Assembly (NCBI GenBank): GCA_039720395.1 | Contig: JBBPBK010000072.1 | Coordinates: 1-64,000, forward strand | Direction of reading: 5' to 3' | DNA: 64,000 nucleotides | Source: Liquidambar formosana | Taxonomy: Eukaryota > Streptophyta > Magnoliopsida > Saxifragales > Altingiaceae | Shown here: positions 12,301 to 24,350 of the stretch, piece after piece | Layout: every line of letters starts with the position of its first letter | Numbering within the stretch: the stretch's first letter is position 1 | Position numbers and translations under genes: made by a program | The notes under the pieces: model-generated | Seen by the model: only the letters and a program-made list of their open reading frames with translations | Databases searched by the model: none | What the model was told of the DNA's origin: nothing

Positions 12301-15300
12301 ATTCCGTAACCAATCAAGATAATTTGGTTGGGTCTTTAATCATATGGTACCTCCCACTATTTTATCAAATTCCATACACCCTCTAATGGAATTCGAGAAT
12401 CTCATTCCTAATGGGGATTGGGGTCCTACTATGACCTAGAAGCCTCACATTATAGTTTCTTGACTTCTAACCCACAATAAGAAGACAACTCCTTGTCTAT
12501 TGCTTCATAAGTAAATTCCAATCATTTTGCCTCTAGGGTACATATTCCTCACATTATAGTTTCTTGGAATACTTCCCTGATTAAGTTAAACCCATCATTC
12601 ACACAGGTATGTTTCGCAAAATATATACCTCACATTATAGTTTCTTGGTATATACTAGTTTAGGCACCCTGTGATATCTCCTATGTGATAGTTTCAAATA
12701 ATGTTTTTAATATGGGTAGCTCCTACATGTCTGCAGCCAGGTACCCACATTAAGGGACGTTAGATGATCCTATAATGATGGAAGGCAATGAAGAATCCAT
12801 TCCCTAATGTGTTCTCCATTTTCAACTTAATATTAAAAAAGAAGGGTTTTAAAGGGTCTCATCAAATTAACATATTTAACATACATCTCATGCATATAAA
12901 TAAAATATAACAGCATTATATATATATAATCCACTTATCGATATTAGTCCCTTTAAGGTGACATATAACGATCTTTGGATTTGGAGCTATCACTATTAAT
13001 CTCATTAAAAGCTCCCACTATGATGATTATGGACTTTAAGAAGATTCAATTCAAGCCAATGGATTGAATCCAAGGTCTAAGGTGGGTATAGGTAATCGTA
13101 AAACATTCATTAGAAACATTGCATGCTCTCTTGAAAGTCTTCTCTAAGCTTCCAAGTCCTTCAATCTCCTCCATTGGCTTGTAAGGCTCCACCATCCTAT
13201 TTTGAGTCCACCATGCTCCTTAGTGCACTCTCAATTACATAACATTTACATAATTTAAAGAAAGGGATATATAAGGGGAATGTGGGGTATATGAGAGAAT
13301 GATAGAGAGAGAAGAAGGTGGCATACAAGCCCCAAATAAATAATACATCACCAAAATAAAATTACAACTCTTGAAAAATAATACAACCCATTCATAAGAC
13401 AGCCAATCATAATTGGTTTTAAAAGGTATAGTCCATAATCATCATCCATTAACAATTATACAATCACATTGCATAAATAAAAGTACTATAAGCAATAAAA
13501 CATATGGGCATTATGGTAACTCTATTGATTGGTATTCATTAATCTCATTAATGTGTCCTAATCTCATTAGGATTTGCATAATTTCCAAAATTAAATCAAG
13601 TCTTAACATTTAAGACATTTAATTTCAATTAATCAAATTAATTGAAACAAATAAAGTCCCCGAATTAAACTCTAATATCAAATATTAGGGTTTCTTTAAT
13701 TAAACAAAACAATTTCATTTAATTAAAATTTTCTAGATTTTAATTTAATCCTAAATTATGTTTTTAAACCATTTAAAACATTATAAAATTAATTAATATT
13801 AATTAAATAATCAATTTCGGAATTAAATAAAATCATTTCATTAATTAATTAGTGCATTAGGGTTTCCTAAAACCCTAAACCCTAAATGCATTAACTCTAA
13901 ACCCTAAGTGTAACCCTAATGCATTAAATGCCTTATGATTGGTCATTTAATGACCAATCATTTAAACCCTAGGTTCAAACGGTATTAATGATTAGGATTA
14001 GGGTTTAATTAATGCCACCTAGGATATTAATTACACTTAATTAATATGCACCAATTAGGGTTTCTAAAACCCTAAAACCCTTGACATCATTAATGCACCA
14101 AATAGACCCTAATTAATAATGACAATGATTAGCCATTAATAGCTAATCATTAAACCTAGTTCGTAAGTCATTATTTAATAGGATTAGGGTTTCAATTAAT
14201 GCCATTAATTAGATTAGGGTTTTAATTAGTGAAAATTAGGGTTTCCTAAACCCTAAACCCTAAACATCATAAATGCACTTAATTATACCCTAATTATTAA
14301 TAACCATGATTGGTCATTTAATGACCAATCATTAAACACTTTAATTAAGGTAATTAATAATCACATTAGGGTTTCAATTAATGCCATAAATGAATTAGGG
14401 TTTAAGTCATTAATGGGAATTAGGATTTCCTAAGAAACCCTAGGGCTGCCGCCAACACCATGGGGCTACCATGGCTAGGCAAGGCGGCCATGGCCACCAT
14501 CAACAGTGGCAGGCCATAGACAGCCATGGGGACTCTTGCTAGGGGTAAGGGCCTAGCCCTAGGACATGTGTGAAGTGGTCTTGGTGGCTGCCTTGATCAA
14601 AATCAATTAGGGTTTCAAGAACCCAATGTTGGCACCACCATGGGAGGACCTCCAAGGTCACAATCGTGATCAAAACACCATTAAATCGAATCCTCATTCA
14701 AATCTAGCTTTTGTATCATATCCCTACATGAATTACTAAGCTAATAGAAGAGGATTGGATGATCAAATCATCCCCAATTGATCTAAACAATTCTTTTACC
14801 AAGAATCTGCCCAGAAAAATCAGCCTACTGTAACAGTTCGGAAATCGCTCTAAAACCCAACAAGATGACATTGTTAGGCTACCAAATTATTTTTCCTAGT
14901 ATCCTACATGTCTTAGGAAACTAATGCAAGTGGTTTCATGCAATTTGGAGTTCCTAACTCAAGTTATGAACAAAAACTCCATTAATGACTTTTCTGCAGA
15001 AAAACAGCAAGCTGTGTTCTTCAAGAAATCAAACCTTTTTGATTCTTTTTGCATCAAAACTCTTTTGATTATTAAAGAATATGAACTATAAATTATATAT
15101 CATGATCCTATAATGATTTTACATCAATTTTACAAAAGTTTCTGATCATAACTGTAGCAAGAACCCTAGGGTTCTAAAACCCAGATTCGAACATGGTGGT
15201 TTTCTCCTTCTTCCTTCTGTTCTAGAATCTTAATCCAATTATGATGCATCCGAATGCTTGGGAACCCTTCCATAACATGTCTAGAACATAACCCAAGTGG

Positions 15301-15747
15301 TGGAAACCATTGCCATGCCTTTGATCTCCATCAAAAACTCACAGTTGTGGCTGTTGCATCATTCCCGAGCAAAACTGTCTTCCCTGACAGCCTGTAGTAA
15401 AAAATTCATAACTTTCACTACAGAACTCGAATCGACGCACCAGTTTTGGTTGGAAAGCTGATTTGAAGAGCTTTCTAACCATATATGGCTCAAAAATTTT
15501 GGAGAAGAACTCTAATTTCGGCATGCAAAACAAGATGACGATTTTTCATGACTACCATGAAAACTATTCTTCTTCTCCAAATTCAATCCCTATTCAACTC
15601 TTGAATAACCAGCAGCTCTAAAACTTATTTTAGAAGAGGATTAGAACAGAAAACAACCTAGCTAATGCATAAACATGAACCCTAGTTCATTAAACCAATC
15701 AATTTACCATAAAAACTAGCCCATATGCAGTTTGTGTTAAGCATAAT
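12301..15747 (-). other. Long untranslated leader of the Copia element, with telomere-like motifs
   Basis: About 3.4 kb between PBS and gag holds no recognisable coding domain. It contains three spaced copies of a phrase with CACATTATAGTTTCTTG (12440-12660), many AAACCCTAA/TTAGGGTTT heptamers (13680-14420), and a GC-richer island with CCATGGGGCTACCATGG and GCCATGGCC (14450-14600). The rest is AT-rich. Copia leaders are usually a few hundred bases at most, so part of this may be captured DNA. Confidence 0.6.
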
Positions 15748-15763
15748 CATGGCTCTAATACCA
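15748..15763 (-). promoter_or_regulatory. Primer-binding site (tRNA-Met type) of the Copia element
   Basis: The reverse complement reads TGGTATTAGAGCCATG, one base from the canonical TGGTATCAGAGC start, and lies directly inside the 5' LTR. Confidence 0.8.
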
Positions 15764-15764
15764 C

Positions 15765-17455
15765 TGCTGGGAATCGAACTAGAAGGAAAACAAAGTGCGG
15801 AATGAATTGATAAACAAAACTTTTCCTAATCGATTCCACAGCCCATGAATCCAATTATGTTTAAACACAAACAAAACCCTAACTAGAAGGGGGTAGAATT
15901 ACTTACAGTTGATAAAGTCTTCTCCTTTTTGCTCCAAGCTTGAATCCGGATAGCAGAGAACGAGCATTCCAAGTGTACTGCCTCTAATGGTATCCACATC
16001 TAGCTAGAGCTTGAAGTCCTTTCTTCTTTCATCCTTGTTCTTGCTAGAGGTGGAGAAGAAAAGAGAGAGAGAGAGAGAGAGAGAGGCTTTGGAATTTTTG
16101 GCCAACACTTGTGATTGTGCTTGTAGTTATGTCATCACATCACATGTGAGGCTTTATATAGCCTCCACTAGGGCCAGCCAACGGGGGACTTCTATTCCAA
16201 ATAGAATTATGTGTGATTTCCCTAAATTACACATTGACCACTCTAATTTATATCCCATACAAATTTACCCCCTAAGAACTATTCTTTCATTCACTTATGC
16301 CCTTTCTCTCATAGACTTTCAAGTTCTCTTAGCATGATCAGTGTGTGACCCATTGGATTCACATCATCAAGTAGTAGGAATAGCATAAGGTGTGCACAAT
16401 GGAACTCTTTCCATTTAAGGTCTAATTGGAACTCCTTCCAATTCCTTAATTGATTATAACTCATTTATATCAATTAGGGCTTCTATTAACTATGAGTAAC
16501 ACCTAGCATATAGCTCATGGTGTGATCCTTAATGAGGTGAATAGTATCTAATAAAGAACCCTTCTATTATAGTTTATAGGTTACAATTACATCCTTTCAT
16601 CCACTCAATGTCTCCAATTGAACTAATAGGACATGGAATTCTGTCAAGTCCCTAGTTCAATTACTTTATACTCATTTATGAATATCAACTCAATAATGAA
16701 CTCATGGAAACTCCTTTCCATATTCATTCCACCATAGGCATTCCACCATGGGCCCATGGATTTAATGAGTTATATCACTGAATGATATATGAAACATTAT
16801 CTCTCTTTTTCCTAAGAGTGATGGATTCCTTGTTGATCACTCACATGCCTTCACACACATAGCAGGAGGGCTAATGGACACCCTTGTAGACCCATGATTA
16901 GGATCTGCACTTAGTGTTATCAAAATTCTAAAGCTATGTGCATAAGACAACTATGGTGTCTCAGGTCTAAGGATTACTTGTACCACTATAACTATGAGAA
17001 ACTGATTGATAGGTAGGTTAAAACTCCATTCAGTTTATCTCATATCTTTGGTCACATTCAGTGTACCTATTCTTATAATAGGTACCCACTTGTTGGTTGT
17101 AGTGTCTACACACAAATAGCTTGAGACTAGCTATCCTCCTATAGAGTCAACCTAACAAGTGCTAGTCCTATAGTTCATTATTGACCATCATAGTGAACCT
17201 TCAACTAGGAATGATTTAGGAGTTTGGTATAAAGATATATTTACAGTCTCAAAATTACAACCCTTTATAATTTCATATTCTCAACTCTAACTCCATTGAC
17301 ATATTATGTAAATATAAATGATGCATATAAACATAATAGAATAAGCCCTTTTATTAAATCATTAATAAATGTGACATATATAAATGAAATCAAATGATTG
17401 TTCCTAATCCCTAAACAATCATCTCTATGATTGGCTCTAGGGCATAATCCTAACA
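15765..17455 (-). repeat. 5' LTR of the Copia element
   Basis: Minus-strand ends TGTTAGGATTATGCC and GATTCCCAGCA. Homologous to 8065-9735. It contains a (GA)n run at about 16062-16084 that is shorter in the sister LTR, and a small internal duplication (CATTCCACCAT, 16727-16746). Confidence 0.85.
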
Positions 17456-18295
17456 CTCATTATGGCACTCATTCTCTCTTTGCTCACTTTCACTGAATGC
17501 CTTCAAGTGATATTGATGGAAATGGTCAGGTAATCCAGTCTATTAGCTTATTGATGGCAATCCCTTTCTTAAACAAATTTTCAAATGATAAAAGAAGACT
17601 TTTATTTGGTTATAACGTGGCTAGGGGTATATTGTCTTGAAAGAAATGGATATGAAGGCTCAAAATATTATAATAAGGGTTGCACGATTGAGGACCACCT
17701 GTTGATGTTGTCGGGAATCACATGATGATGTTGCTGTTCATATTTTATGATTTCCTAAGTAGAATTAATCCTTGATTGAACACATTTCCCAAGATCAGAA
17801 AGGACTTTTATTTGGACCGTAATGTAGGTTTGGGCTGTTAGCTAAGAAAGAGAGGGTATAAAGGCTCAAAGTTTCATGAAGGGTTTATGAACCAGAAGTC
17901 ACCTATCGCTGCTACTTTTGGGCTTCTTGCTTTCGACTTTGTGATGATGAACTCTTCTTGATGTGCCTGAGATGTTTATGCAATCTCAATTCTAGCTTGA
18001 CTCTTCTAGCTCTTCATTTTAGGATGTGTTGGTGAAAGGCGACTTTGTTGAAATGTCGTGGTATTTGTCATGCTGACACTTTGCTTTTGCTGTTTTCACA
18101 ACTTTTGGAGAGAAAGTGCGAGGTATCTTTTGTCTTCCATTAGGAACCATGGGTTGACAAGTATTCAAGAAAGTATAGCAACATAATCAAATGGAACATG
18201 TAAGTCACTAGGCAATCTGATCCCTTAACCCTAATTTTTGCCTAGATTGCCCATTTCAGGTCCAATCTAACGGGTTTCAATTAATTTCTCTCTCT

Positions 18296-18338
<43 letters not shown>

Positions 18339-19362
18339 TGTAACCCTAACTTTTGCCTAGATTGTTCCTTTGAGGTCCAATCTAGCAGGTTTTCGTCATC
18401 ATTTTTTTTTCTTTTATTCCTTTTTTTTTTTTTTTTTTTTTTAGGGAACAGGTATGCTTTTACATAGAAAATCGAGCATGTTGCGCTATATTCTCGGATA
18501 TTTATATCTATCAATCCCACTATTCCCAATATTTCCCACCTCAAGACTTCTAGCTCCTGTTCTTAAAAGTTGCCCCAATGTGAGGTAAAACTTCATTGAC
18601 TTCTGAGACTTTTGGCTAATGTAGAGGTAGAACATTTCTGAAAATCTACCCCAGCGTATATAATCAACCAATTGTGCCCTCTTTGTTTGACATTCTTCCT
18701 TGTGTGGATTAATCTGCCTCAAATTCGCTCACCTTGCTAGGGTAACATTTGTGTGCTTCCACTCTTGCAACTGACATGAAGCTGCTTCTAACAACTGCCC
18801 CAGTGTAGGTAGTATTTCTTGTACTCCGAAAACTTCCCTGGTTTGGGGGGTGACTTCTGGTTGGGTTTATTGAAAAGAACGAACCGGCTCAAACTTGGCT
18901 ATCAAGGGATAACATTTAATATTGGCATGGATAGAAGAAAGATGGCCTTTGTTCGTCATCTCTTGTTAATCATGTTCAATCAAGGATTCAACTAGACTTA
19001 GTTAACCATAAAAATTGCTCTAGTATGAAGAAAGGGGTGATCCTCAATTAGGGTTGAGAAAGAAATGAGTTGGCTCAAACTTGGCTGACTAGGGATATAT
19101 TTATAGTGGAATTAGGCTAGATGAAAGAAAGCCTCTCTTTTTGTGTCACTTTCCAATTAGTTTAATTAAAAGAATTGCTTCGCAATTAAGCATAGTTAGA
19201 ATGTACCTTGCCTTTAGATGAACACTCATATATGTAGGCGACCGCACCAAAATTCTCCTCATTGAGGGGTCTCAATTGTGCTCCCTTGGTTGACTCGACC
19301 ACTTCCTAGTTGAAGGATTTCCATCCATGTTACTCCGTTGTCTTTTCGAGATCATGCTCGTC
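17456..19362 (+). other. 3' UTR of the Tat/Ogre-like host element, second segment
   Basis: This continues the style of 7450-8064: TGCCCCAGT/GTTGCCCCAATG phrases, TTGGCTCAAACTTGGCT twice (18885 and 19070), and long T tracts at 18299-18337 and 18420-18442. No gene is seen; the minus-strand ORFs here are lysine-rich readings of the T tracts. Confidence 0.5.
18299..18337. repeat. Poly(T) tract
   Basis: An uninterrupted run of about 39 T; a second run of about 23 T lies at 18420-18442. Confidence 0.9.
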
Positions 19363-21027
19363 TTAAAGATTGGATGATCCAAAACTGAGACTGATGTCGA
19401 CTTTTGGATTCAAGGAGATGTCCTTTCCAATATCCATCCTTATTAGAATAGTACATGAGACTTTAGGTGTGCTAGAGGCTTTATGCTTAGGAAAGAAATT
19501 AATGTATGATTTTTGTTTAACATGTTCTTGGTATCCAATTCCGGCCTTGTCAAAGCACCATTTTTGACTAGTTAATATCTTATCCAAGTTATCCCTTCCA
19601 TTAGTGAACTTGGCCAAGGTATTAGTCAAGTCTTCAATCTTTTCTTTCAATGAAGTGTTTTCATTTTCAAGACTAGATTGAGAAATGGCAGGGGGTGAGT
19701 CTATTTTATTCTTCAATTTTAAGTTTTCATTTTTTAAAACATCTAATTTTTCTTAGAGAGTTGTGATATTTTTTTTCAAATCATTGTTTTTAAGAGAATC
19801 TTTTTAATTCAAAAAAAAGTATCTTCAAGAGCATCTTGCAATTCTTCATAAGTAAGAGGTTCTTCTATAGGAAAATCAATTAAGTTAGGTTCGATTACCT
19901 CATCTTCTTTTGCCATGAGACAAAAGTTTACAACTTCTTGATCACAAGAAATCTCCTCTTCATCTCCATCACTATTTGCTTCATTATCCCAAATGACGAT
20001 GAAAACCTTCTTCTTGAACTTCCTATTGTCCTTGAAGTTGTTGTTGTTGTTGTTGCTTGTGTTGTTTTGATTATTGTTGAGTTGAGGGCAATACATTTTG
20101 ATGTGTCCAGGCTTTTTGCATTCAAAGCACACTTAATGTTCTCTATTAGAGGTCTCTCCTCTATTTGGAACTCTTTTGGAAGAGTCACCCTTGTTGAATC
20201 TTTTTCCTTGATTTCTTCTAGAAAAGAATATCTTGAGCTTTTGAGAAATGAAAGCTATATCTTCTTCTTCCTCATTCTCACATTCTTCATTTTATGGTTC
20301 TTTTTCATTTTGTGAGGCTTTGAGGGCTAAGCTCTTGGAAGGCTTGCTTTCACTTACTTCACGTGCTTTGAACACAAATTCTTGAGTGACTAGATTTCCA
20401 TCAAGGTCACTTAGAGTCATTGAGCCAAGTTCCTTTGATTGAAGCACAGCCGTTGTGAATGTATCCCATTCCTTAGGCAAGCTCCTAAGAATTTTTCTCA
20501 CCAATTCAGAGTTATTATAAATCTTGCCAAGAGAATTCAAAAGATTTATGATAGCATTAAACCGAGCAAACATATCTCTAATAGATTCATCCTTTTTCAT
20601 TTTAAACAATTCATATTCACAAACAAGCATATTAATCTTAGCTTCTTTCACTTAAGAGGTTCCTTCATAGGTGACCTCTAAAGTATCCCATATCTCTTTG
20701 GCGCTAGTGCACCTAGAGATTTTACTAAATTCATCATTAGTTAGTGCACAGTATAATAAGCCAATGATCTTAGAATTTAGTTCAAGTGACTTGTGATAAG
20801 CACTAGTGTATTCTTGTGGTACTTTAGGGAGTATGACTCCATCTACCACTTTAGTAGGGATCAAAGGACCCTTGGAAGTGATATTCCAAAGATCATAGCT
20901 AGTGGATTGAATGAAGATTTGCATTCTAATTTTTCAGAAATCATATAGAGAAGCATCTCCATTAAAAAGAAGTGGTCTATTGGACTATTGTCCTTCGGTG
21001 AATCCGTTACCAGTATAGTTGGCCATA
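19363..21027 (-). pseudogene. Copia gag (UBN2-type) with zinc knuckle, several breaks
   Basis: Reading from 21027 gives MANYTGNGFTEGQ, then an in-frame TAG, then a piece ending LYDF with a TGA, so the start region is interrupted twice. Downstream are YDLWNITSKGP...IWDTLEVTYEGT (20924-20652), YELFKMKKDESIRDMFARF...LRSLPKEW (20651-20292), and a zinc knuckle CFECKKPGHIKMYC (20132-20091), fitting CX2CX4HX4C, then an Asn-rich and acidic tail. The last piece (19716-19363) is a coiled segment ending in FDKAGIGY and KQKSYINFF, common downstream of the knuckle in this Copia gag type. Breaks lie at about 20988, 20944, 20650, 20290-20135 and 19800. All parts are collinear, so this is one decayed gene. 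Confidence 0.85.
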
Positions 21028-21062
21028 TCGTTCCTCACAAAACAAATATGTCAAATGCAAGA

Positions 21063-21080
21063 GGTTGGACTCTGATACCA
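21063..21080 (-). promoter_or_regulatory. Primer-binding site (tRNA-Met type)
   Basis: The reverse complement begins TGGTATCAGAGTCC, two bases from the LTR edge at 21083. Confidence 0.85.
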
Positions 21081-21082
21081 AT

Positions 21083-22434
21083 TGTTATCCCAAGTATAAA
21101 ACCCTAGAGGGGGTAAATAGCGTTTATAGACAAATAAAAAATCTAATTGCACAATAAAAATCAGATTATTGTACGAACAAGAATTAACACAAGTATGCAA
21201 TAATATGGAGATATAGGAAAAGAGAGTGCAAACGATTTTAATGAGGTTCGGCTCCCCGCCTACGTCCTCACCTCAAGAACTCGCTTGAGGATTCAAATCC
21301 ACTAATTCAATCTTCTTCCAAGGTGAAGATAAAACCTTTATACAACAACAAGTGTTCTTCCCAAACACTTACACACAGCCCTCTTTAAGAGCTTCAAAGC
21401 AAAGGATTTACACAACCCTTTAATACAAGATGATTTGTAGAATTTTTGTATACAAGAAACTTTCTTCAAAGAGTAGAACACAGTAGTAAAAGCTCACTCA
21501 ACTATTAATTGATTTCACAATAAATGCTCACTTGAATTTTTCTAAGGTTAGAGAGTAATTGAAAGTGATTTGATAGTTTGATCTCAATGAATACTCATAA
21601 ATGAGTTCAAGTAATGTATTTATAGCCCAAGGGTCCAAAATGACCGTTCCGTAGCAATTAATGCCGAGAAAAGAGGTTTAGTGGACATTACATGCATCAA
21701 ACAGCTGTTAGAAAACTAGCCGTTAAGTGTCAGATCCGAAGGTTTTAGACGTCTGAGTTTCAACTCGAACGTCTGAAAATCACAGAGAAAATTTTCAGTG
21801 AAAAGACTCATATACAATCTTAAAGGATTAGGACGTCTGATATATACTAGGATGTCTGAGTCTTGTCTCAGACGTCTGAGGGATCGTCTAAAAAAGATAG
21901 TGTCCAAGGTGAAATCAGGACAGACTATCTGTTACATTTAGACGTCTAATCCTTGGACTTGGACGTCTAAGATGCCATTTGGATGTCTAAGTTTGCACTC
22001 GAACGTCTGAGTTTCCCAGTGATTAAAAAGAGATTTATAAATAAAATCCAATACTATGGGATTCAACTCAAATGGCTTATGGTACTTTCATGGTACTAAA
22101 AACTAAGTTCAATTAGTTTGTTACCAAGTTGTTAATATGTAATATAGCCCATATATCCTAAGTGAGTAAAGATTTAAAACAATCTTACATAAAAACCCTA
22201 AGTTCTCACAATCTTTCTCAAAGGAGCTTGAACGCTTTTAGCTTGATTTTCCATAGATGCATTTAGTTGAAATATGCTTCTTTTGAAATCCATGAACTAC
22301 ATTGTTGCTATTGGTGAAGTGTATAATGGATATAACCTGTCTTAATTAAAACTTCATCTTCATTAGCAACTTAAGCAAAACATACTTACTTTGTTATCAT
22401 CAAAATACATGGGATTGAACCCTTAGGTCCAACA
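21083..22434 (-). repeat. 5' LTR of the second Copia element
   Basis: On the minus strand it begins TGTTGGACCTAAGGGTTCAA and ends GGGATAACA, with a PBS behind it. The start, followed by GATGATAACAAAG, is common in plant Copia LTRs. A cluster of nine GACGTCT-like motifs lies at 21745-22012. Confidence 0.85.
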
Positions 22435-22456
22435 GTTTTAAGTTCAGTGGAGGCAC
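22435..22456 (+). promoter_or_regulatory. Polypurine tract of the Tat/Ogre-like host element
   Basis: AAGTTCAGTGGAGGCAC directly precedes an LTR beginning TGTTGACACC. It corresponds in position to GAAAGAAGGGGCAAC before the LTR at 60538. Confidence 0.55.
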
Positions 22457-23664
22457 TGTTGACACCACATTTTGTACTACCCACATTTTGGACCACCTTT
22501 AAGCCTAATGATGAAGGGTGGTGTTAAATAGAATTGTTACGAGTGAATCCCGAAAGACTAACGTGATCACAGCACAATTTAGCACAAAAACATAGCCATA
22601 ATCATACGTGTATGCTTGATGCACGTACGTGTTTAGCCCTATATTTACAGAATCTTCCATTCTAGGGTCTTCTCCCTTACCTTATAGTGACCAGGCTTGG
22701 TCAATAACCGATTTATTTGGCTGAAACCTTAGCAACCTTGAAAATAAATCTAAAACTCCCCTATAAAAATCCTACTTTCAACCTAGAAAGGGATTCAACC
22801 TCTTTCTTCAATCTCCACCCCCGAAAAACCCGAGAACTGGGAGTTGTGATTGTGGGAGTATAGAAGGAGAAGCTTGTGGAGTGATTACTGCCACCCGAAC
22901 ATGTGGGTAATCGTTTTCATCCCTTTTAGGTTGTTTCCTTTATAATGAAATATGGTAACTCCTAAGTTTCCTTTTTCATATCTGTTTCTTCAAGGTTCCC
23001 TTTTTTATAAAATTTCCTATTTTTTCATCTACCCTTTTTGGAAACTCTCTTTTTTGGAACATTTCCTTTTTTAAATAAATAGAAACTTAAGATTTATGAT
23101 AGTTCCTTGTGAAAGAAATAACCCCTTCTCATTCAAACTACATGAAATTTGATCCTTGTTTAACTGTTTGGAAGGTACGTAGGTATTCACTTGAACTCAA
23201 GTCCGGTCTAGGATACTAAGTATCCTAGGTTTATTTTTGTTTTGTTTATTCTTTCCTTATTCTCTTTATTCCCTCTTTACTGCTTTCCATATTATCTATC
23301 TTATTCTTATTTTATGGATATATGTGAATGGATGGTTGATTCTTTAGCTTGCATGGTGATTAATTTCTTATGAAGTGATTGAAATAACCCAAACAAATTA
23401 AAAGACCTTTTTAGGGCGATGTGGATGCTTATGGGATGTTTTTCAAAACCTTCTCTCATCGTAACTTAGTGTCTGAATCCTCTCTTTGATTTATTAAAAC
23501 TTGCATTTTCCTAAAATTGGAGTCACTTATTTTGTTAATAAAAGGTTTTCTTTTAAAAGTATTTTCATGGTTTCCTTATCCTTAAAATAAGGTGGCAACT
23601 TCTAGTTTTGTATGAACAAATCTTATTTTTATGATTAAAAACTATTTAAGATGAAGGGTTCACA
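22457..23664 (+). repeat. 3' LTR of the old Tat/Ogre-like element
   Basis: It begins TGTTGACACCACATTTTGTA and ends GGGTTCACA. Its first 120 bases align with the LTR at 53898 (shared phrase TTTAAGCCTAATGATGAAGG), and its end resembles that of the LTR at 1-2030. TATA-like TATAAAAA lies at 22762-22769. No PBS follows, consistent with a 3' LTR. Confidence 0.75.
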
Positions 23665-24049
23665 CCATTATGACGTTAGTAGTTCCAATTTTATGGTACA
23701 TTCTAAAAACATCATTACAACAATAAGTTAGTAGAAGCTAAAGATTAGAAAAGCAAAAACATTTCGATCTCTATCGGAATCGTACCATACTTAAAAAAAC
23801 CTTTCTAAATAACTAAACAAAAAGAACTAAAAAGAATCTTAACGAGTGAAGATAGGTTTTGAACTCAAGCCTTCACTATGACACTGACAGAATTTACCAC
23901 TAAGATCGGTGGAATTTTCGTTTTTATTAGTTATAGTGGTATGATTATCATCTCATCATGACTATAAAAGCATGCATATCATTTATAATATAATTCATCC
24001 ATGATAATCTAATCTTTTTTTTTTTCCTCTTTCCTGGCTTGTTTCATAG
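23665..24049. other. No gene seen; probable intron or flank of the GH1 remnant
   Basis: AT-rich sequence between the Tat LTR and the first recognisable GH1 exon. The upstream exons of the beta-glucosidase are not present in the window before the LTR, so the gene seems to have been broken here. Confidence 0.5.
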
Positions 24050-24350
24050 TGGATGGAAATGGAAAGCTCATTGGTGAATTGGTAAGACCATCATTATTGA
24101 TCATTGACATTTGTTGCTAATTTATGACAAAATTAGCCAACACTAATATGGTTTTTAAGCATGTGTTTTTATTTTGATGTTTTTGTTAAATTTACTACTC
24201 CATGGAGGCACCAGGGAGTGATATATGTTGTGTACCCACAAGGACTAAAGGAGGTGTTAGTATATCTAAAGGAAGCATACAATAGTCCCAAAATCTACAT
24301 CACTGAGAATGGTTAGTCAAGCTTCAAATAATTTGAAGAAAAAATAACTT

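Larger units (their letters stand above)
8065..17455 (-). mobile_element. Complete, decayed Copia LTR retrotransposon
   Basis: Two direct LTRs (8065-9735 and 15765-17455), a tRNA-Met type PBS next to the right one, and a purine tract next to the left one place the element on the minus strand. Order on that strand is LTR, PBS, an unusually long leader of about 3.4 kb, gag with a zinc knuckle, pol remnants, PPT, LTR. The flanks read CTCAC (8060-8064) and CTCAT (17456-17460), a five-base target duplication with one change. The two LTRs differ at scattered positions and by a few indels, several percent by eye, so the insertion is not recent. A solo LTR of the same family sits at 37238-38925. Coding regions are broken, so the copy is not autonomous. 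Confidence 0.88.
19363..22434 (-). mobile_element. 5' part of a second Copia element
   Basis: The minus-strand order is LTR (22434-21083), PBS (21080-21063), gag (21027-19809) and the start of a downstream coiled region (19716-19363). The element stops abruptly near 19363, where the sequence returns to the style of the Tat-like 3' UTR, so pol and the 3' LTR are missing. It lies just inside the 3' end of the host element, whose purine tract and LTR resume at 22435. Confidence 0.82.

Noticed and set aside
13857..13925. Interstitial telomere array
   Set aside because: Heptamers are scattered and in both orientations, not a head-to-tail array.
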